The notes: a model not told the origin generated them from the sequence alone. A stretch of 27,677 nt of DNA from SHLQ01 sp047638715 (GCA_047638715.1 JBLIMK010000051.1:1-27677), one strand, 5' to 3'; shown: positions 14,081 through 22,686, counted from the first letter of the stretch. Numbers and translations: made by a program.

Positions 14081-16710
14081 CTCCACGCAGATGCGCGCTC
14101 GCGGTTGGCGTCGTTGACCATGGGCAGCTCGTTGCGCCACTCACCATCGTGGGCGTGCATGGCCGCGGCCACGGCGCCAGCAGTCGGCACGAGGCCGATC
14201 TCGCCAACGCCCTTGATGCCGTAGGGGCTGTTCGGTTCCGGTGACTCGACAAGGATGACATCGACCGGTGGCATGTCCTTTGGACGAATGATGCTCAGGC
14301 TCCTCAACGTCTCGTTCAGCGGCTTCCCGTTCTCATCGCAGGGGAAACCTTCGCTCAGCGCGTACCCGAGTCCCATGTGCACTGCACCCTCGACTTGACC
14401 CTCACAGAGAAGCGGGTTCACGGCCTTGCCGACATCGTGAGCTGCGACGACATTTTCGATGTTGCCGGTCTCTGGATCGAGCACGACGAGCTGCGCTGCA
14501 TATCCGAACGTCGAGTGAATGACCGGGTTTTCGAGGCCCTCGTTCATCGAGTTGGTCCAGTCGACTCGATATTCACCCTCGTAGTCGACGCCGACCCTGC
14601 AGCCATCAGCTACGGCCTTCTCGCAGGCATCCTTCACCGAACCAGCGCCCATCAGCGTTCCGCGGCTACCGGTTGTCTGACCAGCGCCGAGTTCACGGGT
14701 CGAGTCGACGATGACCTCGATGCGTTCGGCTTCGATGCCCAGTTCCTCGACCGCGACCTGGAGCGCAACGGTGTGCACGCCCTGGCCCATCTCGGTCCAG
14801 CAGTGACGCACTTCGACCTTGTTGTCGTCTCGGAAATGCACGACAGCCTTGGCGATCTCCTTGAAACCATTCCCGAGGCCAGAGTTCTTCAAGCCAAGCC
14901 CAAGCCCGACCGGCTTTCCTGCAGCGATCGCCGCGTCGTAGGCGGGCTTGACAGCGTCGAGACATTCACGCGCTCCGAGACATCCGTCGTCCATCTTCTG
15001 GCCGGGTCCCCACACAGCTCCTGGCGTGATCACATTGCGGTTACGGATTTCCCAACCGCTGATGTCAGCCATTTCGGCCAACCGGTCGAGCACCCCTTCC
15101 ATTGCGAACTGCGCTTGGTTTGCGCCGAAACCACGGAAAGCCCCGCACACGGAGTTGTTCGTGCGAGCAGCGATTGCCTCGACGTCGATGTTCGGAACCA
15201 CGTACGGACCAGACGCATGGCCCGCAGCACGTTCGAGCACCTTCATGCCAACGGATGCATACGGGCCGGAGTCGCCGATCATGCGGACGCGTAGGCCAAC
15301 GAGCTTGCCATCGGCATCGCACCCAGCTTCGTACTCCATGCGAATTGGATGCCGCTTCGTGTGCACGAGAAACGACTCTTCACGTGAGAACGTGGTCTTC
15401 ACCGGACGGTCGAGCAGCCATGCAGCGAGTGCTGTCTGGCCTTGGTTCGACATGTCTTCTTTGCCGCCGAATGCGCCACCGTTGCTGACGAGCTCAGTAA
15501 ATACGCGGTCGAGATCGATGTCGAGGATTCTGGCGATGTCGTTGCGGTCGTCCCAGATTCCCTGACCGCCTGAATACACGTAGAGCCGTCGTTCGTCGCT
15601 GAGCGGTGCGGAATCGCCCGTCGTTCCGGTGGCGGGCAGGGGCTGACCCGCCGCGATCGGTACAGCGAGCGTGCTCTCGGGTTCGACGAAGGCATGATCG
15701 ATCCGCTGGGTCTGAAAGGTCTCACGCACAACATGGGCAGCGCCGGCAAGGCCCGCCTCGGCGTCGCCTCGGGCGTACGTCGAGGTCGACAAAATATTTC
15801 CGTCGAGCTCCCAAACAGCGTTTTCTGACGAGGCGACAGCCTCTGCAGGATTTGTCATCGGTGCGAGTACGTCGTACGTCACGTCGATGAGGGTTGCAGC
15901 GTGGCGCGCAGTCACTCGATTGTCCGCGACGACGAGCGCAAGCACATCGCCGAGGTAACTCGTGCGGCCGCCGACGGGAATGAAGATCGGCCAGTCCTTG
16001 TAAATGATTCCGGCGCGAAGTTCGCCGGGAACATCGGCGCCGGTGATGACACCTACAACACCTTCGACAGCCTCGGCCGCCGACGTGTCGATCGCGACGA
16101 TGTCGGCACGGGCGTGCTCGCTCAGGTGAACAGCGCCGTGGTGGAGACCTTCGGGAACCATGTCGTCGATGTAGGGCCTATCGCCGAGGGCCAGCGCTTC
16201 GGCTTCGTACTTCACACCTCGGCTTCCGACTCCGCCAGGTTGGATCGCTACTGGCACCTCGCCCTTTGCGATATCTTCCACCGCGTCGAGAATCTTGATG
16301 TAACCCGTGCACCGGCAAAGATGTGCGCCGAGCAGCGCAGCGGCGTTCGTACGTGTGAGGTCGGCGCCCTTTTTGTCGACCATCGCCTTTGTTCGCATGA
16401 GGATGCCCGGCGTGCAGAAACCACATTGAAGGGCACCATGTGCGGCGAATGCCGAAGCCATGTTGTCTCGTTCGGCGGGGTCGACGCCTTCGAGCGTGAG
16501 GACCTCGGCGCCGGCCGTCTTGTCGAGCGAGGTCTGACAGGACACACGAGCCTTGCCATTGACGATGACCGTGCAGCAACCACATTGACCCGATGGCGCG
16601 CAGCCATCCTTCGGCGACATGACGCCCAGTTCGTCTCGAAGCGCCGTCAGGAGATGTTCGTGGTGGTCTCCAACGGAGACGGGCGTGCCATTGAGAATGA
16701 ACTCGGTCAT
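14077..16710 (-). CDS. xdhD: Selenium-dependent-type xanthine dehydrogenase (2Fe-2S and molybdopterin fusion)
   Basis: 877 aa. Residues ~1-150 are a ferredoxin domain with C37, C43 and C46 plus C58 (plant-type cluster), then QCGFCTPG and HLCRCTGY (second cluster). Residues ~165-877 are the molybdopterin domain: SNGGAFGGKEDMSNQ, CGAFRGFGANQ, WTEMGQGVHT and YGIKGVGEIGLVP with the active-site Glu. The 2Fe-2S/Mo fusion without an FAD domain is the architecture of E. coli XdhD and of the Se-dependent xanthine dehydrogenase family; phrases such as AGIIYKDWPIFIPVG, YSGGQGIWDD and ISGWEIRNRN fit that family. The 'selenium' is a labile atom in the cofactor, not selenocysteine; none is coded here. It would hydroxylate a purine-like ring and needs an electron partner. 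The ATG at 16710 lies six bases after the embedded TAAAGT. It follows the N-carbamoylase-like gene by 59 bp. Confidence 0.88.
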   Translation of the reverse strand: MTEFILNGTPVSVGDHHEHLLTALRDELGVMSPKDGCAPSGQCGCCTVIVNGKARVSCQTSLDKTAGAEVLTLEGVDPAERDNMASAFAAHGALQCGFCTPGILMRTKAMVDKKGADLTRTNAAALLGAHLCRCTGYIKILDAVEDIAKGEVPVAIQPGGVGSRGVKYEAEALALGDRPYIDDMVPEGLHHGAVHLSEHARADIVAIDTSAAEAVEGVVGVITGADVPGELRAGIIYKDWPIFIPVGGRTSYLGDVLALVVADNRVTARHAATLIDVTYDVLAPMTNPAEAVASSENAVWELDGNILSTSTYARGDAEAGLAGAAHVVRETFQTQRIDHAFVEPESTLAVPIAAGQPLPATGTTGDSAPLSDERRLYVYSGGQGIWDDRNDIARILDIDLDRVFTELVSNGGAFGGKEDMSNQGQTALAAWLLDRPVKTTFSREESFLVHTKRHPIRMEYEAGCDADGKLVGLRVRMIGDSGPYASVGMKVLERAAGHASGPYVVPNIDVEAIAARTNNSVCGAFRGFGANQAQFAMEGVLDRLAEMADISGWEIRNRNVITPGAVWGPGQKMDDGCLGARECLDAVKPAYDAAIAAGKPVGLGLGLKNSGLGNGFKEIAKAVVHFRDDNKVEVRHCWTEMGQGVHTVALQVAVEELGIEAERIEVIVDSTRELGAGQTTGSRGTLMGAGSVKDACEKAVADGCRVGVDYEGEYRVDWTNSMNEGLENPVIHSTFGYAAQLVVLDPETGNIENVVAAHDVGKAVNPLLCEGQVEGAVHMGLGYALSEGFPCDENGKPLNETLRSLSIIRPKDMPPVDVILVESPEPNSPYGIKGVGEIGLVPTAGAVAAAMHAHDGEWRNELPMVNDANRERASAWS

Positions 16711-16716
16711 GGCACC

Positions 16717-16734
16717 ACTTTACAAAATGTAAAG
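16717..16734 (-). promoter_or_regulatory. Palindromic operator with embedded -10 hexamer (xdhD-like gene)
   Basis: CTTTACAAAATGTAAAG lies at 16718-16734, identical to the copy before the ssnA-like gene and at the same distance (seven bases) from the start codon. On the minus strand TAAAGT is followed by six bases and ATG, again suggesting a leaderless promoter covered by the operator. The xdhD-like gene can therefore be transcribed apart from the N-carbamoylase-like gene upstream. Confidence 0.8.
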
Positions 16735-16769
16735 CAGAAGGGAAGCGAAGATTGGAAGTGTCGACAAAG

Positions 16770-17702
16770 TTAAGGCTCGATAACACCCTTTTGTGAGGTG
16801 ATTCGCTGATAGAGCTCGGGGCGACGGTAGGTCGAGAAGTTGAACAGCGTGTCCTTGTAGTTCGCACACCAGTCGAGATTGCAATCGGCAACGATGACCT
16901 CGTCGCCGGTCGTCATGGCCTGGGCAATGATCTGGCCCGACGGCGCAATGATCGCCGATTGAGCGAGCGACTCTACACCTTCCTCGGTGCCGCCCTTCGC
17001 AACCCCGACGACCCACGTGCCGTTTTGATAGGCCCCGGCCTGCATACAGAGGTGGTTGTGGAATCCCTGCAAGGCGTTCTGCCCAGGATCGGGGGCGTAG
17101 TGGATTGGGGTGTTGTAGCCAATCATGATCAGTTCGACCCCCTGTAGTCCCATCTCTCGATAGGTCTCGGGCCAACGGCGGTCATTGCACGTGGCCATGC
17201 CGACGATGCCATCGAACGCTCGGTGCACCCCGAAGCCCTCGTTCGACTCTTGGAAGTAGCGACGCTCGAGGTGCTGGAACGGTCGCCACGGCTGGTCATC
17301 GTCGTGTCCCGGAATGTGCACCTTGCGGTACGTGCCGACCACTGTGCCGTCGCGTTCAACGAGGATCGTCGTATTGAATCGTTCGCCCTCTGGGGTCAAT
17401 TCTGCGTAGCCAAGCGCGAACCCGATGCCGAGCGATTTTGCGTCGTCGAACAACGGTTGGGTCTCGGGGCCTGGCATGGCGGTTTCGTAGTAGTGGTCGT
17501 GACCAGAGATGTCGTCGGTGTACCAACGAGGGAAGAATGTCGTGAGCGCCAGCTCCGGGAAAACGACGAGTTCGACGTTGTGGGTGGCGGCGTCGGCCAG
17601 GAGATGACGAAGGCGCTCGACTACGGCAGTGCGAGGCTCGTCCTTCGCAATCGGTCCAAGTTGGGCAGCGGCGACGCGCAACATGCGTGGTGAGTCGGTC
17701 AT
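16770..17702 (-). CDS. N-carbamoyl-D-amino-acid hydrolase-like amidohydrolase
   Basis: 310 aa, the family's normal length (about 304). The nitrilase-superfamily triad is intact at E50 (VVFPELALTTFFPRW), K127 (TYRKVHIPG) and C172 (ATCNDRRWPETYREMG), nearly the numbering of the Agrobacterium enzyme. RPFQHLERRYF and MQAGAYQNGTWVVGVAKGG also match. The enzyme cleaves N-carbamoyl groups to an amine, CO2 and ammonia, usually after a hydantoinase has opened a cyclic ureide. No hydantoinase is in the window. Because the xanthine dehydrogenase gene follows closely, the real substrate may be a ureido compound from ring opening of a heterocycle (inference). AGAGAGG about nine bases before the ATG supports the start. 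A TACCAT hexamer on the minus strand about 35 bases upstream is a possible -10. Confidence 0.87.
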   Translation of the reverse strand: MTDSPRMLRVAAAQLGPIAKDEPRTAVVERLRHLLADAATHNVELVVFPELALTTFFPRWYTDDISGHDHYYETAMPGPETQPLFDDAKSLGIGFALGYAELTPEGERFNTTILVERDGTVVGTYRKVHIPGHDDDQPWRPFQHLERRYFQESNEGFGVHRAFDGIVGMATCNDRRWPETYREMGLQGVELIMIGYNTPIHYAPDPGQNALQGFHNHLCMQAGAYQNGTWVVGVAKGGTEEGVESLAQSAIIAPSGQIIAQAMTTGDEVIVADCNLDWCANYKDTLFNFSTYRRPELYQRITSQKGVIEP

Positions 17703-17797
17703 GGTTCGATACCTCTCTCAGCGGATGGTGCACGATGGTACAGGCCGACTTGGCGCCGCGGCGTTGTTCGAGCGGGTTCGCAAGCTTTCTGTGAGCT

Positions 17798-18232
17798 CTA
17801 GCCTTCGGGCCCAACGATCTCGACGTCGGCCCCAGTCTGGGAGCGCAGTGCGTCGACAAGTTCCTCGATACCCATACGTCGAGCTGCGCCATGATTCGCG
17901 GGCAGCGGGGCGCCGAGCAGGATCAATTCGGCGGCGGTCTCCTTTGCGACGGCGAGGGTGACATCCTCGACGTCACCTTGTCGAACATCGATGGTGAAGG
18001 CCACATCTTGCTCGGTCTGCAGATCGATCATCCGCAACTGAGCGGCCAACAACCACTCGAGTTCACTCTTCACGGTCTCCGATAATGCTGGTGTCAGATC
18101 GCCGAACTGATCGTCATCGAGGATCGCGAGATACCGGAGATCAGACCGAGCATCACCTACCCGTTCGAACGCAGCGCGCAACGCTTCACTCCGGCCTGTG
18201 CCGCCCCAACTCACGTACACAACTTCACTCAT
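17798..18232 (-). CDS. UspA-like universal stress protein
   Basis: 144 aa. The opening strand and helix (EVVYVSWGGTGRSEALRAAFERVG) and the later AVAKETAAELILLGAPLP fit the universal stress protein fold, a Rossmann-like nucleotide-binding domain. The usual G-x2-G-x9-G-S/T ATP loop is not clearly present, so nucleotide binding is doubtful. The ATG at 18232 lies inside the end of the antiporter gene, giving an 8-bp overlap (ATGAGTGA), so the protein should be made together with the antiporter. UspA domains often regulate CPA-type transporters, which makes a regulatory partner role plausible. A longer in-frame extension upstream would only read antiporter coding sequence and is rejected. Confidence 0.7.
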   Translation of the reverse strand: MSEVVYVSWGGTGRSEALRAAFERVGDARSDLRYLAILDDDQFGDLTPALSETVKSELEWLLAAQLRMIDLQTEQDVAFTIDVRQGDVEDVTLAVAKETAAELILLGAPLPANHGAARRMGIEELVDALRSQTGADVEIVGPEG

Positions 18233-19898
18233 CTTCTGTCCCCGATCGCGGTAGATCGGAGAAGACCTGATCCGTTTCCCACCTGTCTTCGAGCAATTCG
18301 AGCGCAGCGAGTCGATGGTCGATCTCGACCGACATCTCGTGAACGACCTCAGACGATGCCAACCCCCGGCGCGACATGTCGAGCAGGGCGGTCTGTTCGG
18401 CGAAAAGCGCATCGCGCCGAGCTGCCACCAGCATTGAAATCTCTAACTCTGGATGGGCAACAAAGTGTTTGCCGAGGCTTGTGGTCGTCTCGGCAATTTC
18501 GGCGTCGTAGGTATCGGTCATGGCCGTTGCCATCTCGCGAAACAGCACTCCCTCCTGTCCTAGTCGTTCGAGCTCTCGGCGTCCGGCCCTCTGTGAATAG
18601 ATCCGTGCCTGCTTGCGTTGCTGGTCTTGTTCACTGACCGAACTGCCGCTAAGGCCCAGCCGCTTGATCAGCTGACCGATCGTCGTGCCTTGAACCAACA
18701 AGGTGAAGAGCACCACACCGAACGTCATGAGGCGGATCGTGTCGGACACTTCTTCGCTGAAGGCGCCTGAGCTCGCGACGGTCAATGCCAAGGCAAGGCT
18801 GATCGCTCCTCGCAAACCTCCCCAGACAGCAACGTGGCGATAACCCATTGGGATCTTGCGATCCGGCTGAAGGAGCTGGTGGAGGAAGTTGATTCCGTAG
18901 ACCAAGAAGGTCCGCACCACGAGAATGGCCCCGATTGCGATTGCGATGTCTTTGAGGGAGGTATTGAGCTCGGTGATCTCGATTTGGATCCCGATGAACA
19001 AGAAGATGAACGAGTTGACGAGAAAGGTGAGCAGCTCCCAGAACCCGTCGAGCGTGAGACGGGTCGATGGCGACGTGTTGTGGAGTCCGATATTGCCAAC
19101 CATCAATCCAGCGGCGACAACGGCGAGAATGCCGCTCAAATGTAGGCCCTCGATACCAACGATGGTTCCGAAGCTTTCCGCTACAACGTATGACCCGTAG
19201 GCGAGCGCGAGAGTCGTGGTTGTCTCGATCAGCGGGTCGTCGAGCCGAGCGAGAATGATCGCCGACACGACGTAGCCCAACAACAACCCAACAGCGAGGC
19301 CGCCAAGGCCGACGATCAGGAATTCCTCGATGCCGTGACTCCACGACAAATCTTCACCGTCGATCGCCGCGCCGAGCGCCAGGTTGAAGATGACCACGGC
19401 CACCGCGTCGTTGAAGAGGCTTTCGCCTTCGACCAGAACGGCCAACCGCTTGTTGACGCCCAGCGATTTGAACAACGCGATGACGGCGACCGGATCGGTT
19501 GCTGAAATGAGCGCACCGAATGCCATGGCGGCGAGCCAGGGCAGCCCCACCCATTCCATGACCACGTAGCCGATCAAAAATGTGCTGATGAGCGTTCCGC
19601 CGGTCGCGATCATCAGCACGGGTAACAAGTCGGCCTTAAGGCGCTGCCAAGGTATGTGCAGCACCGCTTCGAACAGCAACGGTGGGACGAGCAAACCAAG
19701 GATCAGCTCACTCGATACTTCGAGGTCGATGAAGTTGGGGAAGAAAGCGAGGATCAGTCCGAGTACGACCAGAGCAACCGTGAACGGCACGCGAATTCGC
19801 TGCACCAGCAGAGCGACACCCGCGGCGGCGACCAGCAGGACCACCACCGAGAGCTCCTGTTCGAGTAGCGACGATTCTTCCGCAGCGAGCATGAGCAC
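18225..19898 (-). CDS. CPA1-family Na+/H+ antiporter
   Basis: 557 aa. About 12 hydrophobic segments fill residues ~15-405. The central region carries ISATDPVAVIALFKSLGV and VLVEGESLFNDAVAVVIF, the CPA1 (NhaP/NhaG-like) ion-binding motif with the Asn-Asp pair. HVAVWGGLRGAISLALAL near residue 360 is the second family signature. A hydrophilic C-terminal tail of ~140 residues, rich in Glu and Arg and probably helical, lies in the cytoplasm and may sense pH or bind a regulator. The protein exchanges cytoplasmic Na+ or K+ for protons at the membrane. The start may be the GTG at 19898 or the ATG at 19892. It overlaps the UspA-like gene by 8 bp and is transcribed away from the GAPDH gene. Confidence 0.92.
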   Translation of the reverse strand: MLMLAAEESSLLEQELSVVVLLVAAAGVALLVQRIRVPFTVALVVLGLILAFFPNFIDLEVSSELILGLLVPPLLFEAVLHIPWQRLKADLLPVLMIATGGTLISTFLIGYVVMEWVGLPWLAAMAFGALISATDPVAVIALFKSLGVNKRLAVLVEGESLFNDAVAVVIFNLALGAAIDGEDLSWSHGIEEFLIVGLGGLAVGLLLGYVVSAIILARLDDPLIETTTTLALAYGSYVVAESFGTIVGIEGLHLSGILAVVAAGLMVGNIGLHNTSPSTRLTLDGFWELLTFLVNSFIFLFIGIQIEITELNTSLKDIAIAIGAILVVRTFLVYGINFLHQLLQPDRKIPMGYRHVAVWGGLRGAISLALALTVASSGAFSEEVSDTIRLMTFGVVLFTLLVQGTTIGQLIKRLGLSGSSVSEQDQQRKQARIYSQRAGRRELERLGQEGVLFREMATAMTDTYDAEIAETTTSLGKHFVAHPELEISMLVAARRDALFAEQTALLDMSRRGLASSEVVHEMSVEIDHRLAALELLEDRWETDQVFSDLPRSGTEDE

Positions 19899-19930
19899 CC
19901 ACCAAGACTATTCGGTCGAGCTGACTTCAT

Positions 19931-19969
19931 CGTTCCAAGTTCAAAGACCTCGTTCAAGTCCAAAGACCT
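19931..19969. repeat. Imperfect tandem repeat in the antiporter-GAPDH gap
   Basis: CGTTCCAAGTTCAAAGACCT (19931-19950) is followed at once by CGTTCAAGTCCAAAGACCT (19951-19969). The copies share both ends and differ by one deleted base and one substitution. They lie in the 145-bp divergent gap, just upstream of a possible -10 for GAPDH, so they may be tandem binding sites. Confidence 0.5.
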
Positions 19970-19983
19970 GGCGCTGTCAGCGA

Positions 19984-19989
19984 TAGAAT
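19984..19989 (+). promoter_or_regulatory. Possible -10 element of the GAPDH gene
   Basis: TAGAAT fits the actinobacterial -10 consensus TANNNT and lies 54 bp before the GAPDH start, leaving a leader of about 50 bases that contains the ribosome-binding site. No clear -35 is seen at the expected distance. Confidence 0.35.
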
Positions 19990-20043
19990 CTCTACTGGCG
20001 ATCGGATGGTCAGCTATCCATCCATGCAACCGATAGGGACGAC

Positions 20044-21480
20044 ATGAGCGCAGCAATTGAGCAGGACAATCTCGACAATTGGCGGAGTCACGAAGCACTC
20101 GCGGAGCGGATGATTCCACTCATCGGGGCTCTTTACCGCGAGCACGATGTGATCCTCTACTGTTTCGGTCGCAAGCTCGCACGCGAATCTGCAGTCGGCA
20201 TCCTTCGAGCTCATCGATTCGCTCGCCAGATAACCGGTCACGAGCTCCTCGTCACGAGCACCTTCCCGCTTATCGAGGCGATGAGCGGCATGGATCTCGA
20301 TTCGGCGAAGATCGACGTTGGCAAACTTGCCGCCGACTTCACCGAGACGAACGATGACATCGCCACTTTCCTCACGTCTCGCCTAAGCGACGTCATGACT
20401 GGAAACGGACGGCTTCTTTCCGAGCCAACCGACGTTGTTCTCTACGGATTCGGCCGCATCGGGCGCCTCCTCACCCGCATCCTGATCGATCGTGTCGGCA
20501 GCGGTGCCAAGCTCCGGTTGCGGGCGATCGTGTTGCGCCCAGGTGGCGAGGAAGACCTCCTCAAACGCGCAAGCCTGCTTCGCCGGGACTCGATCCATGG
20601 CCCGTTCGACGGCACGATCACTGTCGATCAGGAAAACAGTCGGATCATCGCCAATGGCAATCCAATCCAGATCATCTACGCCAACTCCCCCGCAGAAATC
20701 GACTACACGTCCTACGGAATCGACAACGCGATCGTCGTCGACAACACCGGGAGTTGGCGCGATGAAGAGGGCCTCAGCAAACACCTCGAATCGACGGGCG
20801 TTTCACGGGTTCTGCTTACCGCTCCCGGCAAGGGCGATCTGAAAAACATCATCTTCGGCGTCAACCACGGGACTATCGAGGACAGCGACCGAATCATCTC
20901 GGCCGCGAGTTGCACGACGAACGCGATCGTCCCCGTCCTGAAGGTGATGAGCGACACGTTCGGCATCAACTCGGGTCATGTGGAAACGGTCCACTCCTAC
21001 ACGAACGACCAGAACCTCACCGACAACTTTCACAAGAAGGAACGTCGCGGCCGTAGTGCACCCCTCAACATGGTGATTACCGAAACCGGCGCGGCGAAGG
21101 CGGTCGTAAAGGCGCTCCCTGAACTCGCTGGCAAGCTCACCGGAAATGCGATTCGAGTGCCGACGCCCAACGTGTCGCTCGCCATCCTCAACTTGAACCT
21201 CGGCCAGGCCACCAACAAGGAAGCGCTCAACGCACGATTGCGCGAAGCCTCGCTCAGCCCCGAACTTCGTGAGCAGATCGACTTCACCGCCTCTGTGGAG
21301 GTCGTGTCGAGTGACTTGGTCGGCGCCGAACGGGCCAGCATTGTCGACTCGGCCGCAACGATCGTCGACGGCGATCGGGCGGTTCTCTACGTCTGGTACG
21401 ACAACGAAGCGGGGTATAGCTATCAAGTGGTGCGCGTGATCCAACACCTCGCTGGCCTGCTCTATCCGCTCGTCGGGTGA
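20044..21480 (+). CDS. gap: Glyceraldehyde-3-phosphate dehydrogenase, long GapB-type
   Basis: 478 aa, against about 335 for the usual enzyme. Residues ~1-125 are an extra N-terminal region found in the long actinobacterial form (about 480 aa, as in the gluconeogenic GAPDH of Corynebacterium). The NAD-binding loop VLYGFGRIGRLL begins near residue 132, and the catalytic Cys is C290 in ISAASCTTNAIVPV. HSYTNDQNLTDNFHKKERRGR and WYDNEAGYSYQVVRVI are standard GAPDH signatures. It interconverts glyceraldehyde 3-phosphate and 1,3-bisphosphoglycerate in the cytoplasm; by analogy it may favour the gluconeogenic direction. ATAGGGA before the ATG supports the start. It stands alone between two minus-strand units and ends nine bases before the convergent flavoprotein gene. 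Confidence 0.93.
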   Translation: MSAAIEQDNLDNWRSHEALAERMIPLIGALYREHDVILYCFGRKLARESAVGILRAHRFARQITGHELLVTSTFPLIEAMSGMDLDSAKIDVGKLAADFTETNDDIATFLTSRLSDVMTGNGRLLSEPTDVVLYGFGRIGRLLTRILIDRVGSGAKLRLRAIVLRPGGEEDLLKRASLLRRDSIHGPFDGTITVDQENSRIIANGNPIQIIYANSPAEIDYTSYGIDNAIVVDNTGSWRDEEGLSKHLESTGVSRVLLTAPGKGDLKNIIFGVNHGTIEDSDRIISAASCTTNAIVPVLKVMSDTFGINSGHVETVHSYTNDQNLTDNFHKKERRGRSAPLNMVITETGAAKAVVKALPELAGKLTGNAIRVPTPNVSLAILNLNLGQATNKEALNARLREASLSPELREQIDFTASVEVVSSDLVGAERASIVDSAATIVDGDRAVLYVWYDNEAGYSYQVVRVIQHLAGLLYPLVG

Positions 21481-21489
21481 CCGTTGTCC

Positions 21490-22686
21490 TTAGGCAATCC
21501 CCGCAGCCACGTGCCGTCCCGTGCTGAACACCGCCTGCAGCAAATATCCGCCCGTCGGTGCCTCCCAATCGAGCATCTCGCCGATGGCATAGACATCTGG
21601 AACTTCACGTAGCTCGAAGTTCTCGTCTATCGCTGACCAAGAGACACCTCCCGCGGTTGAGATCGCACGGTCGATGTCCGCCATAGCGACGACGTCGAGC
21701 GGTACGGCCTTAGCGAGAGCGGCGATTTCGGCAGGGTCACGAGGAAGGGTGTTCGACGTGGCTTCACGCATGAGCGACGCGCCTACCGCCGTCACGCCAC
21801 TCCGGCGGAGCCAATTCGACACCGTGTCGCGGCTCTTGCGTTTTGATGCAAGGCGCGCCTCGAGCACGGCGACATCGAGGTCTGGAAACAGGTCGATCCT
21901 CAGGCGCGCAACGTCACGGTCGGGCCCACCTCCGAGCAGGTCTCTGATGCGCCGCGAATGGGCGTAGATCGGGCCACCCTCGAGGCCGGTCTTGGTGATG
22001 ATTGGATCGCCACGAACGATCGAACTCCCGACCATTACGGCAGCGTTCTTCACCGGCTCACCAGCAAATCGTTCCACCATTACGTCAGACCACGTGACGT
22101 GGACGCCGCAGTTCGCGGGCCGTAGATGTTTGATTTCCACACCACGATCTCGAAGGATGTGTTGCCATGACCCGTCAGACCCGACCTTGGGCCAACTCGC
22201 TCCGCCGAGAGCCAGAATCGCCTTGTCATATCCAACCTCAGTGAAGCCCTCGGGCGTCTCGAATTGGAGTGCGCCACGATCGGCCCAACCAGTCCAGCGG
22301 TTCTCGAGGTGGAAGCTGACCCCGAGCGACTCGAGGCGTCGCAACCATGAGCGCAGCAACGGCACAGCCCGAAATTCCTCAGGAAAGACACGGCCACTCG
22401 AGCCTTCGAAGGTGTCGTGTCCGAGCCCAGCGCACCACGCGCGTAGCTCATTGGGAGGAAACGATCGGATCGCTGGCTCCAGCCGATCCTGATCGGGTCC
22501 GTATCGCCGGAGAAATTCATCGAGTGGTTCGTTATGGGTGATGTTCAGCCCACCCCGGCCCGCCAGAACGAACTTGCGCGCAGGCGAACGTCGCTGGTCG
22601 TACACCGCGACCTCATGTCCCGCGGTCGCCAGCACCTCAGCTGCCATCAGCCCACCAGGGCCAGCTCCGACGACGACGACACGCAT
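21490..22686 (-). CDS. HI0933-family NAD(P)/FAD-dependent flavoprotein
   Basis: 398 aa. The N-terminus RVVVVGAGPGGLMAAEVLA is a Rossmann FAD-binding motif (GxGxxG) followed by an acidic strand end (VAVYDQRRSP). KFVLAGRGGLNITHNEP is the hallmark of the HI0933/YhiN family, and the C-terminal DVYAIGEMLDWEAPTGGYLLQAVFSTGRHVA closes the FAD site. The pattern best fits the PP4861-like subfamily. The reaction of this family is not established. It starts 56 bp after the YgfK-like stop in the same direction and is probably co-transcribed. That is suggestive because this YgfK lacks the FAD/NAD domain present in E. coli, but HI0933 proteins are not related to that GltD-like domain, so functional replacement is speculation. 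Confidence 0.85.
   Translation of the reverse strand: MRVVVVGAGPGGLMAAEVLATAGHEVAVYDQRRSPARKFVLAGRGGLNITHNEPLDEFLRRYGPDQDRLEPAIRSFPPNELRAWCAGLGHDTFEGSSGRVFPEEFRAVPLLRSWLRRLESLGVSFHLENRWTGWADRGALQFETPEGFTEVGYDKAILALGGASWPKVGSDGSWQHILRDRGVEIKHLRPANCGVHVTWSDVMVERFAGEPVKNAAVMVGSSIVRGDPIITKTGLEGGPIYAHSRRIRDLLGGGPDRDVARLRIDLFPDLDVAVLEARLASKRKSRDTVSNWLRRSGVTAVGASLMREATSNTLPRDPAEIAALAKAVPLDVVAMADIDRAISTAGGVSWSAIDENFELREVPDVYAIGEMLDWEAPTGGYLLQAVFSTGRHVAAGIA

Noticed and set aside
14077..16710. Selenocysteine in the selenium-dependent-type xanthine dehydrogenase
   Set aside because: The frame has no internal TGA; selenium in this family is a cofactor atom, so no recoding is implied.
18233..18412. N-terminal extension of the UspA-like protein
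   Set aside because: The 60 extra residues are a shadow of the antiporter coding sequence and are Arg/Cys/Ser-rich; the fold begins at 18232.
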